NCBI GenBank assembly: GCA_029224185.1
Contig: CM055191.1
Coordinates: 25,551,805-25,615,804, forward strand
Direction: 5' to 3'
Origin: Karalla daura
Lineage: Eukaryota; Chordata; Actinopteri; Chaetodontiformes; Leiognathidae
DNA length: 64,000 nucleotides
A program made the position numbers and the translations under genes. Below, one piece after another: positions 31,220-45,508 of the stretch (its first letter is position 1; the number at the start of each line of letters is the position of its first letter). The notes under the pieces are model-generated. The model saw nothing but the letters and a program-made list of their open reading frames with translations. It searched no databases and had not been told where the DNA came from.

Positions 31220-33005
31220 GGCTCAACTTGGCTTTCAGAACACATTGCAGGCATTTTGCTGTGCAGTTTGGGCCAACATGATGAATGTGGTAGAAAGAGC
31301 TTCTGAAATGCATCTTCCCACAGTTTCACACTTGCAGTTCTGTGAAACGGCCGAAATCGGCTTTGTGAACACAATACAGGCAATTTGCTGTACAGTCGTG
31401 GCCAACATGCTGAAGGTGGCAGCAAAAGCTTCTCAAATGCGTTTCTCAGTTTCGTGTTCGTAGTTCTATAAAAAGGCTCAACTTGGCTTTCAGAACACAT
31501 TACAGGCATTTTGCTGTGCAGTTTGGGCCAACATGATGAATTTGGTAGAAAGAGCTTCTGACATGCATTTTCACTCAGTTTCACGGTTGTAGTTCTGTGA
31601 AACGGCCGAAATCGGCTTTGTGAACACAATACAGGCAATTTGATGTATAGTAGAGGCCAACATGCTGAAGGTGGCAGCAAAAGCTTCTCAAATGCGTCTT
31701 CGCAGTTTCGCGTTTGCAGTTCTATAAAAAGGCTCAACTTGGCTTTCAGAACACATTACAGGCATTTTGCTGTGCAGTTTGGGCCAACATGATGAATGTG
31801 GTAGAAAGAGCTTCTGAAATGCATCTTCCCACAGTTTGACGCTTGCAGTTCTGTGAAACAGCCGAAATCGGCTTTGTGAACACAATACAGGCAATTTGCG
31901 GTTTAGTAGGGGCCAAAGTGCTGACCATGGAAGCAACAGCTTCTCAAATGCGTTTCTCAGTTTCGTGTTCGTAGTTCTATTAAAAGGCTCAACTTGGCTT
32001 TCAGAACACATTGCAGGCATTTTGCTGTGCAGTTTGGGCCAACATGATGAATGTGGTAGAAAGAGCTTCTGAAATGCATCTTCCCACAGTTTCACACTTG
32101 CAGTTCTGTGAAACGGCCGAAATCGGCTTTGTGAACACAATACAGGCAATTTGCTGTACAGTCGTGGCCAACATGCTGAAGGTGGCAGCAAAAGCTTCTC
32201 AAATGCGTTTCTCAGTTTCGTGTTCGTAGTTCTATAAAAAGGCTCAACTTGGCTTTCAGAACACATTACAGGCATTTTGCTGTGCAGTTTGGGCCAACAT
32301 GATGAATTTGGTAGAAAGAGCTTCTGACATGCATTTTCACTCAGTTTCACGGTTGTAGTTCTGTGAAACGGCCGAAATCGGCTTTGTGAACACAATACAG
32401 GCAATTTGATGTATAGTAGAGGCCAACATGCTGAAGGTGGCAGCAAAAGCTTCTCAAATGCGTCTTCGCAGTTTCGCGTTTGCAGTTCTATAAAAAGGCT
32501 CAACTTGGCTTTCAGAACACATTACAGGCATTTTGCTGTGCAGTTTGGGCCAACATGATGAATGTGGTAGAAAGAGCTTCTGAAATGCATCTTCCCACAG
32601 TTTGACGCTTGCAGTTCTGTGAAACGGCCGAAATCGGCTTTGTGAACACAATACAGGCAATTTGCGGTTTAGTAGGGGCCAAAGTGCTGACCATGGAAGC
32701 AACAGCTTCTCAAATGCGTTTCTCAGTTTCGCGTTCGTAGTTCTATAAAAAGGCTCAACTTGGCTTTCAGAACACATTACAGGTTTTTTGCTGTGCAGTT
32801 TGGGCCAACATGATGAATGTGGTAGAAAGAGCTTCTGAAATGCACCTTCCCACAGTTTCACGCTCGCAGTTCTTTGAAACGGCCGAAATCGGCTTTTCGA
32901 ACACAATACAGGCAATTTGCTGTACAGTAGAGGACAACATGCTGAGCATGGCAGCAACAACTTCTCAAATGCGTTTTCTGTTTCGCGTTTGCAGTTGTAT
33001 AAAAA
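31220..33005. repeat. Block: X Y Z' X Y Z E''
   Basis: This is an isolated second-lineage cassette, with the same order and the same E'' junction as 10554-12339. Confidence 0.9.
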
Positions 33006-36000
33006 GGCTCAACTTGGCCCAAACTGCACAGCAAAATGCCTGTATTGTGTTCAGAAAGCCAACATGATGAATGTGGTAGAAAGAGCTTCTGAAATGCATC
33101 TTCCCACAGTATGACGCTTGCAGTTCTGTGAAACGGCCGAAATCGGATCTGTGTTCACAATACAGGCAATTTGATGTATAGTAGAGGCCAACATGCTGAA
33201 GGTGGCAGCAAAAGCTTCTCAAATGCGTTTTCTCAGTTTTGCGTTCGCAGTTCTATAAAAAGGCTCAACTTGGCTTTCTTCACTCATTACAGGCATTTTG
33301 CTGTGCAGTTTGGGCCAACATGATGAATGTGGTAGAAAGGGCGTCTGAAATGCATTTTCACTCAGTTTCACGGTTGTAGTTCTGTGAAACGGCCGAAATC
33401 GGCTTTGTGAACACAATACAGGCAATTTGCTGTATAGTAGGGGCCAATATGCTGAAGGTGGCAGCAAAAGCTTCTCAAATGCGTTTTCTCAGTTTCGCGT
33501 TCGCAGTTCTATAAAAAGGCTCAACTTGGCTTTCTTTACACATTACAGGCATTTTGCGGTGCAGTTTGGCCCAACATGATGAATGTGGTAGAAAGAGCTT
33601 CTGAAATGCATCTTCCCACAGCTTCACGCTCGCAGTTCTGTGAAACGGCCAAAATCGGCATTGTGAACATAATACAGGCAATTTGCTCGACAGTAGTGGC
33701 CAAAATGCTGAGCATGGCAGCAACAGCGTCTCGAATGCGTTTCTCAGTTTCGTGTTCGTAGTTCTATAAAAAGGCTCAACTTGGCTTTCAGAACACATTA
33801 CAGGCATTTTGCTGTGCAGTTTAGGCCAACATGATGAATGTGGTAGAAAGAGCTTCTGAAATGCATCTTCCCACAGTTTGACGCTCGCAGTTCTGTAAAA
33901 CGGCCGAAATCGGCTTTGTGTTCACAATATAGGCAATTTGATGTATAGTAGAGGCCAACATGCCGAAGGTGGCAGCAAAAGCTTCTCAAATGCGTCTTCT
34001 CAGCTTCGCGTTCGCAGTTCTACAAATAGGCTCAACTTGGCTTTCTTCACACATTACAGGCATTTTGCTGTGCAGTTTAGGCCAACATGATGAATGTGGT
34101 AGAAAGAGTTTCTGAAATGCATCTTCCCACAGTTTGACGCTCGCATTTCTGTGAAATGGCCGAAATCGGCTTTGTGAACACAATACAGTCAATTTGCTGT
34201 GCAGTCGTGGCCAACATGCTGAAGGTGGCAGCAAAAGCTTCTCAAATGCGTTTTCTGTTTCGCGTTTGCAGCTCTATAAAAAGGCTCAACTTGGCCCAAA
34301 CTGCACAGCAAAATGCCTGTATTGTGTTCAGAAAGCCAACATGATGAATGTGGTAGAAAGAGCTTCTGAAATGCATTTTCACTCAGTTTCACGGTTGTCG
34401 TTCTGTGAAATGGCCGAAATCGGCTTTGTGAACACAATACAGGCAATTTGCTGTATAGTAGGGGCCAATATGCTGAAGGTGGCAGCAAAAGCTTCTCAAA
34501 TGCGTTTTCTCAGTTTCGCGTTCGCAGTTCTATAAAAAGGCTCAACTTGGCCCAAACTGCACAGCAAAATGCCTGTAATGTGTTCAGAAAGCCAACATGA
34601 TGAATGTGGTAGAAAGAGCTTCTGAAATGCATCTTCCCACAGTATGACGCTCGCAGTTCTGTAAAACGGCCGAAATCGGCTTTGTGAACACAATACAGGC
34701 AATTTGCGGTTTAGTAGGGGCCAAAGTGCTGACCATGGAAGCAACAGCTTCTCAAATGCGTTTCTCTGTTTCGCGTTCGTAGTTCTATAAAAAGGCTCAA
34801 CTTGGCTTTCAGAACACATTACAGGCATTTTGCTGTGCAGTTTAGGCCAACATGATGAATGTGGTAGAAAGAGCTTCTGAAATGCATCTTCCCACAGTTT
34901 GACGCTCGCAGTTCTGTAAAACGGCCGAAATCGGCTTTGTGAACACAATACAGGCAATTTGCGGTTTAGTAGGGGCCAAAGTGCTGACCATGGAAGCAAC
35001 AGCTTCTCAAATGCGTTTCTCAGTTTCGCGTTCGTAGTTCTATAAAAAGGCTCAACTTGGCTTTCAGAACACATTACAGGCATTTTGCTGTGCAGTTTAG
35101 GCCAACATGATGAATGTGGTAGAAAGAGCTTCTGAAATGCATCTTCCCACAGTTTGACGCTCGCAGTTCTGTAAAACGGCCGAAATCGGCTTTGTGTTCA
35201 CAATATAGGCAATTTGATGTATAGTAGAGGACAACATGCCGAAGGTGGCAGCAAAAGCTTCTCAAATGCGTTTTCTGTTTCGCGTTTGCAGTTCTATAAA
35301 AAGGCTCAACTTGGCCCAAACTGCACAGCAAAATGCCTGTGTTGTGTTCAGAAAGCCAACATGATGAATGTGGTAGAAAGAGCTTCTGAAATGCATCTTC
35401 CCACAGTATGACGCTTGCAGTTCTGTGAAACGGCCGAAATCGGATCTGTGTTCACAATACAGGCAATTTGATGTATAGTAGAGGCCAACATGCTGAAGGT
35501 GGCAGCAAAAGCTTCTCAAATGCGTTTTCTCAGTTTTGCGTTCGCAGTTCTATAAAAAGGCTCAACTTGGCTTTCTTCACACATTACAGGCATTTTGCTG
35601 TGCAGTTTGGGCCAACATGATGAATGTGGTAGAAAGGGCGTCTGAAATGCATTTTCACTCAGTTTCACGGTTGTAGTTCTGTGAAACGGCCGAAATCGGC
35701 TTTGTGAACACAATACAGGCAATTTGCTGTATAGTAGGGGCCAATATGCTGAAGGTGGCAGCAAAAGCTTCTCAAATGCGTTTTCTCAGTTTCGCGTTCG
35801 CAGTTCTATAAAAAGGCTCAACTTGGCTTTCTTTACACATTACAGGCATTTTGCGGTGCAGTTTGGCCCAACATGATGAATGTGGTAGAAAGAGCTTCTG
35901 AAATGCATCTTCCCACAGTTTGAGGCTCGCAGTTCTGTGAAACGGCCGAAATCGGCATTGTGAACATAATACGGGCAATTTGCTCGACAGTAGTGGCCAA

Positions 36001-37597
36001 AATGCTGAGCATGGCAGCAACAGCGTCTCGAATGCGTTTCTCAGTTTCGTGTTCGTAGTTCTATAAAAAGGCTCAACTTGGCTTTCAGAACACATTACAG
36101 GCATTTTGCTGTGCAGTTTAGGCCAACATGATGAATATGGTAGAAAGAGCTATTGAAATGCATCTTCCCACAGTTTGACGCTCGCAATTCTGTAAAACGG
36201 CCGAAATCGGCTTTGTGTTCACAATACAGGCAATTTGATGTATAGTAGAGGCCAACATGCCGAAGGTGGCAGCAAAAGCTTCTCAAATGCGTTTTCTGTT
36301 TCGCGTTTGCAGTTCTATAAAAAGGCTCAACTTGGCTTTCTTCACACATTACAGGCATTTTGCTGTGCAGTTTAGGCCAACATGATGAATGTGGTAGAAT
36401 GAGCTTCTGAAATGCATCTTCCCACAGTTTGACGCTCGCAGTTCTGTGAAATGGCCGAAATCGGCTTTGTGAACACAATACAGTCAATTTGCTGTGCAGT
36501 CGTGGCCAACATGCTGAAGGTGGCAGCAAAAGCTTCTCAAATGCGTTTTCTGTTTCGCGTTTGCAGTTCTATAAAAAGGCTCAACTTGGCTTTCTTCACA
36601 CATCACAGGCATTTTGCTGTGCAGTTTGGGCCAACATGATGAATGTGGTAGAAAGAGCTTCTGAAATGCATTTTCACTCAGTTTCACGGTTGTAGTTCTG
36701 TGAAATGGCCGAAATCGGCTTTGTGAACACAATACAGGCAATTTGCTGTACAGTCGTGGCCAACATGCTGAAGGTGGCAGCAAAAGCTTCTCAAATGCGT
36801 TTCTCAGTTTCGTGTTCGTAGTTCTATAAAAAGGCTCAACTTGGCTTTCAGAACACATTACAGGCATTTTGCTGTGCAGTTTGGGCCAACATGATGAATT
36901 TGGTAGAAAGAGCTTCTGACATGCATTTTCACTCAGTTTCACGGTTGTAGTTCTGTGAAACGGCCGAAATCGGCTTTGTGAACACAATACAGGCAATTTG
37001 ATGTATAGTAGAGGCCAACATGCTGAAGGTGGCAGCAAAAGCTTCTCAAATGCGTCTTCGCAGTTTCGCGTTTGCAGTTCTATAAAAAGGCTCAACTTGG
37101 CTTTCAGAACACATTACAGGCATTTTGCTGTGCAGTTTGGGCCAACATGATGAATGTGGTAGAAAGAGCTTCTGAAATGCATCTTCCCACAGTTTGACGC
37201 TTGCAGTTCTGTGAAACGGCCGAAATCGGCTTTGTGAACACAATACAGGCAATTTGCGGTTTAGTAGGGGCCAAAGTGCTGACCATGGAAGCAACAGCTT
37301 CTCAAATGCGTTTCTCAGTTTCGCGTTCGTAGTTCTATAAAAAGGCTCAACTTGGCTTTCAGAACACATTACAGGTTTTTTGCTGTGCAGTTTGGGCCAA
37401 CATGATGAATTTGGTAGAAAGAGCTTCTGAAATGCACCTTCCCACAGTTTCACGCTCGCAGTTCTTTGAAACGGCCGAAATCGGCTTTTCGAACACAATA
37501 CAGGCAATTTGCTGTACAGTAGAGGACAACATGCTGAGCATGGCAGCAACAACTTCTCAAATGCGTTTTCTGTTTCGCGTTTGCAGTTGTATAAAAA
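33006..37597. repeat. 18-mer derived HOR, copy 2
   Basis: It has the same 18 monomers and the same 4,592-bp length as copy 1, offset 10,205 bp. The second N also has the TGTT tag. A private AATTTGGTAG in the E'' monomer at 37344 distinguishes it. Confidence 0.9.
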
Positions 37598-38618
37598 GGC
37601 TCAACTTGGCCCAAACTGCACAGCAAAATGCCTGTATTGTGTTCAGAAAGCCAACATGATGAATGTGGTAGAAAGAGCTTCTGAAATGCATCTTCCCACA
37701 GTATGACGCTTGCAGTTCTGTGAAACGGCCGAAATCGGATCTGTGTTCACAATACAGGCAATTTGATGTATAGTAGAGGCCAACATGCTGAAGGTGGCAG
37801 CAAAAGCTTCTCAAATGCGTTTTCTCAGTTTTGCGTTCGCAGTTCTATAAAAAGGCTCAACTTGGCTTTCTTCACTCATTACAGGCATTTTGCTGTGCAG
37901 TTTGGGCCAACATGATGAATGTGGTAGAAAGGGCGTCTGAAATGCATTTTCACTCAGTTTCACGGTTGTAGTTCTGTGAAACGGCCGAAATCGGCTTTGT
38001 GAACACAATACAGGCAATTTGCTGTATAGTAGGGGCCAATATGCTGAAGGTGGCAGCAAAAGCTTCTCAAATGCGTTTTCTCAGTTTCGCGTTCGCAGTT
38101 CTATAAAAAGGCTCAACTTGGCTTTCTTTACACATTACAGGCATTTTGCGGTGCAGTTTGGCCCAACATGATGAATGTGGTAGAAAGAGCTTCTGAAATG
38201 CATCTTCCCACAGCTTCACGCTCGCAGTTCTGTGAAACGGCCAAAATCGGCATTGTGAACATAATACAGGCAATTTGCTCGACAGTAGTGGCCAAAATGC
38301 TGAGCATGGCAGCAACAGCGTCTCGAATGCGTTTCTCAGTTTCGTGTTCGTAGTTCTATAAAAAGGCTCAACTTGGCTTTCAGAACACATTACAGGCATT
38401 TTGCTGTGCAGTTTAGGCCAACATGATGAATGTGGTAGAAAGAGCTTCTGAAATGCATCTTCCCACAGTTTGACGCTCGCAGTTCTGTAAAACGGCCGAA
38501 ATCGGCTTTGTGTTCACAATATAGGCAATTTGATGTATAGTAGAGGACAACATGCCGAAGGTGGCAGCAAAAGCTTCTCAAATGCGTTTTCTGTTTCGCG
38601 TTTGCAGTTCTATAAAAA
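37598..38618. repeat. Block: N O G' M
   Basis: This four-monomer segment of 1,021 bp precedes a second N O G' at 38619. The M at 38365 replaces the H that normally follows G'; H and M are identical through most of their A half, so this is an H/M exchange. Confidence 0.87.
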
Positions 38619-41600
38619 GGCTCAACTTGGCCCAAACTGCACAGCAAAATGCCTGTATTGTGTTCAGAAAGCCAACATGATGAATGTGGTAGAAAGAGCT
38701 TCTGAAATGCATCTTCCCACAGTATGACGCTTGCAGTTCTGTGAAACGGCCGAAATCGGATCTGTGTTCACAATACAGGCAATTTGATGTATAGTAGAGG
38801 CCAACATGCTGAAGGTGGCAGCAAAAGCTTCTCAAATGCGTTTTCTCAGTTTTGCGTTCGCAGTTCTATAAAAAGGCTCAACTTGGCTTTCTTCACTCAT
38901 TACAGGCATTTTGCTGTGCAGTTTGGGCCAACATGATGAATGTGGTAGAAAGGGCGTCTGAAATGCATTTTCACTCAGTTTCACGGTTGTAGTTCTGTGA
39001 AACGGCCGAAATCGGCTTTGTGAACACAATACAGGCAATTTGCTGTATAGTAGGGGCCAATATGCTGAAGGTGGCAGCAAAAGCTTCTCAAATGCGTTTT
39101 CTCAGTTTCGCGTTCGCAGTTCTATAAAAAGGCTCAACTTGGCTTTCTTTACACATTACAGGCATTTTGCGGTGCAGTTTGGCCCAACATGATGAATGTG
39201 GTAGAAAGAGCTTCTGAAATGCATCTTCCCACAGCTTCACGCTCGCAGTTCTGTGAAACGGCCAAAATCGGCATTGTGAACATAATACAGGCAATTTGCT
39301 CGACAGTAGTGGCCAAAATGCTGAGCATGGCAGCAACAGCGTCTCGAATGCGTTTCTCAGTTTCGTGTTCGTAGTTCTATAAAAAGGCTCAACTTGGCTT
39401 TCAGAACACATTACAGGCATTTTGCTGTGCAGTTTAGGCCAACATGATGAATGTGGTAGAAAGAGCTTCTGAAATGCATCTTCCCACAGTTTGACGCTCG
39501 CAGTTCTGTAAAACGGCCGAAATCGGCTTTGTGTTCACAATATAGGCAATTTGATGTATAGTAGAGGCCAACATGCCGAAGGTGGCAGCAAAAGCTTCTC
39601 AAATGCGTCTTCTCAGCTTCGCGTTCGCAGTTCTACAAATAGGCTCAACTTGGCTTTCTTCACACATTACAGGCATTTTGCTGTGCAGTTTAGGCCAACA
39701 TGATGAATGTGGTAGAAAGAGTTTCTGAAATGCATCTTCCCACAGTTTGACGCTCGCATTTCTGTGAAATGGCCGAAATCGGCTTTGTGAACACAATACA
39801 GTCAATTTGCTGTGCAGTCGTGGCCAACATGCTGAAGGTGGCAGCAAAAGCTTCTCAAATGCGTTTTCTGTTTCGCGTTTGCAGTTCTATAAAAAGGCTC
39901 AACTTGGCCCAAACTGCACAGCAAAATGCCTGTATTGTGTTCAGAAAGCCAACATGATGAATGTGGTAGAAAGAGCTTCTGAAATGCATTTTCACTCAGT
40001 TTCACGGTTGTCGTTCTGTGAAATGGCCGAAATCGGCTTTGTGAACACAATACAGGCAATTTGCTGTATAGTAGGGGCCAATATGCTGAAGGTGGCAGCA
40101 AAAGCTTCTCAAATGCGTTTTCTCAGTTTCGCGTTCGCAGTTCTATAAAAAGGCTCAACTTGGCCCAAACTGCACAGCAAAATGCCTGTAATGTGTTCAG
40201 AAAGCCAACATGATGAATGTGGTAGAAAGAGCTTCTGAAATGCATCTTCCCACAGTATGACGCTCGCAGTTCTGTAAAACGGCCGAAATCGGCTTTGTGA
40301 ACACAATACAGGCAATTTGCGGTTTAGTAGGGGCCAAAGTGCTGACCATGGAAGCAACAGCTTCTCAAATGCGTTTCTCTGTTTCGCGTTCGTAGTTCTA
40401 TAAAAAGGCTCAACTTGGCTTTCAGAAGACATTACAGGCATTTTGCTGTGCAGTTTAGGCCAACATGATGAATGTGGTAGAAAGAGCTTCTGAAATGCAT
40501 CTTCCCACAGTTTGACGCTCGCAGTTCTGTAAAACGGCCGAAATCGGCTTTGTGAACACAATACAGGCAATTTGCGGTTTAGTAGGGGCCAAAGTGCTGA
40601 CCATGGAAGCAACAGCTTCTCAAATGCGTTTCTCAGTTTAGCGTTCGTAGTTCTATAAAAAGGCTCAACTTGGCTTTCAGAACACATTACAGGCATTTTG
40701 CTGTGCAGTTTAGGCCAACATGATGAATGTGGTAGAAAGAGCTTCTGAAATGCATCTTCCCACAGTTTGACGCTCGCAGTTCTGTAAAACGGCCGAAATC
40801 GGCTTTGTGAACACAATACAGGCAATTTGCGGTTTAGTAGGGGCCAAAGTGCTGACCATGGAAGCAACAGCTTCTCAAATGCGTTTCTCAGTTTAGCGTT
40901 CGTAGTTCTATAAAAAGGCTCAACTTGGCTTTCAGAACACATTACAGGCATTTTGCTGTGCAGTTTAGGCCAACATGATGAATGTGGTAGAAAGAGCTTC
41001 TGAAATGCATCTTCCCACAGTTTGACGCTCGCAGTTCTGTAAAACGGCCGAAATCGGCTTTGTGTTCACAATATAGGCAATTTGATGTATAGTAGAGGAC
41101 AACATGCCGAAGGTGGCAGCAAAAGCTTCTCAAATGCGTTTTCTGTTTCGCGTTTGCAGTTCTATAAAAAGGCTCAACTTGGCCCAAACTGCACAGCAAA
41201 ATGCCTGTATTGTGTTCAGAAAGCCAACATGATGAATGTGGTAGAAAGAGCTTCTGAAATGCATCTTCCCACAGTATGACGCTTGCAGTTCTGTGAAACG
41301 GCCGAAATCGGATCTGTGTTCACAATACAGGCAATTTGATGTATAGTAGAGGCCAACATGCTGAAGGTGGCAGCAAAAGCTTCTCAAATGCGTTTTCTCA
41401 GTTTTGCGTTCGCAGTTCTATAAAAAGGCTCAACTTGGCTTTCTTCACACATTACAGGCATTTTGCTGTGCAGTTTGGGCCAACATGATGAATGTGGTAG
41501 AAAGGGCGTCTGAAATGCATTTTCACTCAGTTTCACGGTTGTAGTTCTGTGAAACGGCCAAAATCGGCTTTGTGAACACAATACAGGCAATTTGCTGTAT

Positions 41601-43465
41601 AGTAGGGGCCAATATGCTGAAGGTGGCAGCAAAAGCTTCTCAAATGCGTTTTCTCAGTTTCGCGTTCGCAGTTCTATAAAAAGGCTCAACTTGGCTTTCT
41701 TTACACATTACAGGCATTTTGCGGTGCAGTTTGGCCCAACATGATGAATGTGGTAGAAAGAGCTTCTGAAATGCATCTTCCCACAGTTTGAGGCTCGCAG
41801 TTCTGTGAAACGGCCGAAATCGGCATTGTGAACATAATACGGGCAATTTGCTCGACAGTAGTGGCCAAAATGCTGAGCATGGCAGCAACAGCGTCTCGAA
41901 TGCGTTTCTCAGTTTCGTGTTCGTAGTTCTATAAAAAGGCTCAACTTGGCTTTCAGAACACATTACAGGCATTTTGCTGTGCAGTTTAGGCCAACATGAT
42001 GAATATGGTAGAAAGAGCTATTGAAATGCATCTTCCCACAGTTTGACGCTCGCAATTCTGTAAAACGGCCGAAATCGGCTTTGTGTTCACAATACAGGCA
42101 ATTTGATGTATAGTAGAGGCCAACATGCCGAAGGTGGCAGCAAAAGCTTCTCAAATGCGTTTTCTGTTTCGCGTTTGCAGTTCTATAAAAAGGCTCAACT
42201 TGGCTTTCTTCACACATTACAGGCATTTTGCTGTGCAGTTTAGGCCAACATGATGAATGTGGTAGAATGAGCTTCTGAAATGCATCTTCCCACAGTTTGA
42301 CGCTCGCAGTTCTGTGAAATGGCCGAAATCGGCTTTGTGAACACAATACAGTCAATTTGCTGTGCAGTCGTGGCCAACATGCTGAAGGTGGCAGCAAAAG
42401 CTTCTCAAATGCGTTTTCTGTTTCGCGTTTGCAGTTCTATAAAAAGGCTCAACTTGGCTTTCTTCACACATCACAGGCATTTTGCTGTGCAGTTTGGGCC
42501 AACATGATGAATGTGGTAGAAAGAGCTTCTGAAATGCATTTTCACTCAGTTTCACGGTTGTAGTTCTGTGAAATGGCCGAAATCGGCTTTGTGAACACAA
42601 TACAGGCAATTTGCTGTACAGTCGTGGCCAACATGCTGAAGGTGGCAGCAAAAGCTTCTCAAATGCGTTTCTCAGTTTCGTGTTCGTAGTTCTATAAAAA
42701 GGCTCAACTTGGCTTTCAGAACACATTACAGGCATTTTGCTGTGCAGTTTGGGCCAACATGATGAATTTGGTAGAAAGAGCTTCTGACATGCATTTTCAC
42801 TCAGTTTCACGGTTGTAGTTCTGTGAAACGGCCGAAATCGGCTTTGTGAACACAATACAGGCAATTTGATGTATAGTAGAGGCCAACATGCTGAAGGTGG
42901 CAGCAAAAGCTTCTCAAATGCGTCTTCGCAGTTTCGCGTTTGCAGTTCTATAAAAAGGCTCAACTTGGCTTTCAGAACACATTACAGGCATTTTGCTGTG
43001 CAGTTTGGGCCAACATGATGAATGTGGTAGAAAGAGCTTCTGAAATGCATCTTCCCACAGTTTGACGCTTGCAGTTCTGTGAAACGGCCGAAATCGGCTT
43101 TGTGAACACAATACAGGCAATTTGCGGTTTAGTAGGGGCCAAAGTGCTGACCATGGAAGCAACAGCTTCTCAAATGCGTTTCTCAGTTTCGCGTTCGTAG
43201 TTCTATAAAAAGGCTCAACTTGGCTTTCAGAACACATTACAGGTTTTTTGCTGTGCAGTTTGGGCCAACATGATGAATGTGGTAGAAAGAGCTTCTGAAA
43301 TGCACCTTCCCACAGTTTCACGCTCGCAGTTCTTTGAAACGGCCGAAATCGGCTTTTCGAACACAATACAGGCAATTTGCTGTACAGTAGAGGACAACAT
43401 GCTGAGCATGGCAGCAACAACTTCTCAAATGCGTTTTCTGTTTCGCGTTTGCAGTTGTATAAAAA
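38619..43465. repeat. 18-mer derived HOR, copy 3 (19 monomers, L duplicated)
   Basis: The order is N O G' H I J K L L M N O P A B C/X Y Z E''. It has one more L than copies 1 and 2, giving 4,847 bp. Its second N has the TATT rather than the TGTT tag, and the following O has GGCCAAAATCGG, so it is a different haplotype from copies 1 and 2. Confidence 0.9.
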
Positions 43466-45508
43466 GGCTCAACTTGGCCCAAACTGCACAGCAAAATGCC
43501 TGTATTGTGTTCAGAAAGCCAACATGATGAATGTGGTAGAAAGAGCTTCTGAAATGCATCTTCCCACAGTATGACGCTTGCAGTTCTGTGAAACGGCCGA
43601 AATCGGATCTGTGTTCACAATACAGGCAATTTGATGTATAGTAGAGGCCAACATGCTGAAGGTGGCAGCAAAAGCTTCTCAAATGCGTTTTCTCAGTTTT
43701 GCGTTCGCAGTTCTATAAAAAGGCTCAACTTGGCTTTCTTCACTCATTACAGGCATTTTGCTGTGCAGTTTGGGCCAACATGATGAATGTGGTAGAAAGG
43801 GCGTCTGAAATGCATTTTCACTCAGTTTCACGGTTGTAGTTCTGTGAAACGGCCGAAATCGGCTTTGTGAACACAATACAGGCAATTTGCTGTATAGTAG
43901 GGGCCAATATGCTGAAGGTGGCAGCAAAAGCTTCTCAAATGCGTTTTCTCAGTTTCGCGTTCGCAGTTCTATAAAAAGGCTCAACTTGGCTTTCTTTACA
44001 CATTACAGGCATTTTGCGGTGCAGTTTGGCCCAACATGATGAATGTGGTAGAAAGAGCTTCTGAAATGCATCTTCCCACAGCTTCACGCTCGCAGTTCTG
44101 TGAAACGGCCAAAATCGGCATTGTGAACATAATACAGGCAATTTGCTCGACAGTAGTGGCCAAAATGCTGAGCATGGCAGCAACAGCGTCTCGAATGCGT
44201 TTCTCAGTTTCGTGTTCGTAGTTCTATAAAAAGGCTCAACTTGGCTTTCAGAACACATTACAGGCATTTTGCTGTGCAGTTTAGGCCAACATGATGAATG
44301 TGGTAGAAAGAGCTTCTGAAATGCATCTTCCCACAGTTTGACGCTCGCAGTTCTGTAAAACGGCCGAAATCGGCTTTGTGTTCACAATATAGGCAATTTG
44401 ATGTATAGTAGAGGCCAACATGCCGAAGGTGGCAGCAAAAGCTTCTCAAATGCGTCTTCTCAGCTTCGCGTTCGCAGTTCTACAAATAGGCTCAACTTGG
44501 CTTTCTTCACACATTACAGGCATTTTGCTGTGCAGTTTAGGCCAACATGATGAATGTGGTAGAAAGAGTTTCTGAAATGCATCTTCCCACAGTTTGACGC
44601 TCGCATTTCTGTGAAATGGCCGAAATCGGCTTTGTGAACACAATACAGTCAATTTGCTGTGCAGTCGTGGCCAACATGCTGAAGGTGGCAGCAAAAGCTT
44701 CTCAAATGCGTTTTCTGTTTCGCGTTTGCAGTTCTATAAAAAGGCTCAACTTGGCCCAAACTGCACAGCAAAATGCCTGTATTGTGTTCAGAAAGCCAAC
44801 ATGATGAATGTGGTAGAAAGAGCTTCTGAAATGCATTTTCACTCAGTTTCACGGTTGTCGTTCTGTGAAATGGCCGAAATCGGCTTTGTGAACACAATAC
44901 AGGCAATTTGCTGTATAGTAGGGGCCAATATGCTGAAGGTGGCAGCAAAAGCTTCTCAAATGCGTTTTCTCAGTTTCGCGTTCGCAGTTCTATAAAAAGG
45001 CTCAACTTGGCCCAAACTGCACAGCAAAATGCCTGTAATGTGTTCAGAAAGCCAACATGATGAATGTGGTAGAAAGAGCTTCTGAAATGCATCTTCCCAC
45101 AGTATGACGCTCGCAGTTCTGTAAAACGGCCGAAATCGGCTTTGTGAACACAATACAGGCAATTTGCGGTTTAGTAGGGGCCAAAGTGCTGACCATGGAA
45201 GCAACAGCTTCTCAAATGCGTTTCTCTGTTTCGCGTTCGTAGTTCTATAAAAAGGCTCAACTTGGCTTTCAGAACACATTACAGGCATTTTGCTGTGCAG
45301 TTTAGGCCAACATGATGAATGTGGTAGAAAGAGCTTCTGAAATGCATCTTCCCACAGTTTGAGGCTCGCAGTTCTGTGAAACGGCCGAAATCGGCATTGT
45401 GAACATAATACGGGCAATTTGCTCGACAGTAGTGGCCAAAATGCTGAGCATGGCAGCAACAGCGTCTCGAATGCGTTTCTCAGTTTCGTGTTCGTAGTTC
45501 TATAAAAA
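43466..45508. repeat. Block: N O G' H I J K L/P
   Basis: This is the beginning of a further 18-mer unit, cut short by the L/P chimera at 45254, which returns the order to A. Confidence 0.88.
45254..45508. repeat. Chimeric monomer L/P (255 bp)
   Basis: It has an L left arm (CAGAACACATTACAGG, GCAGTTTAGGCC), then P from TTTGAGGCTCGC onward. It follows K and precedes A, deleting M, N and O. Confidence 0.87.
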
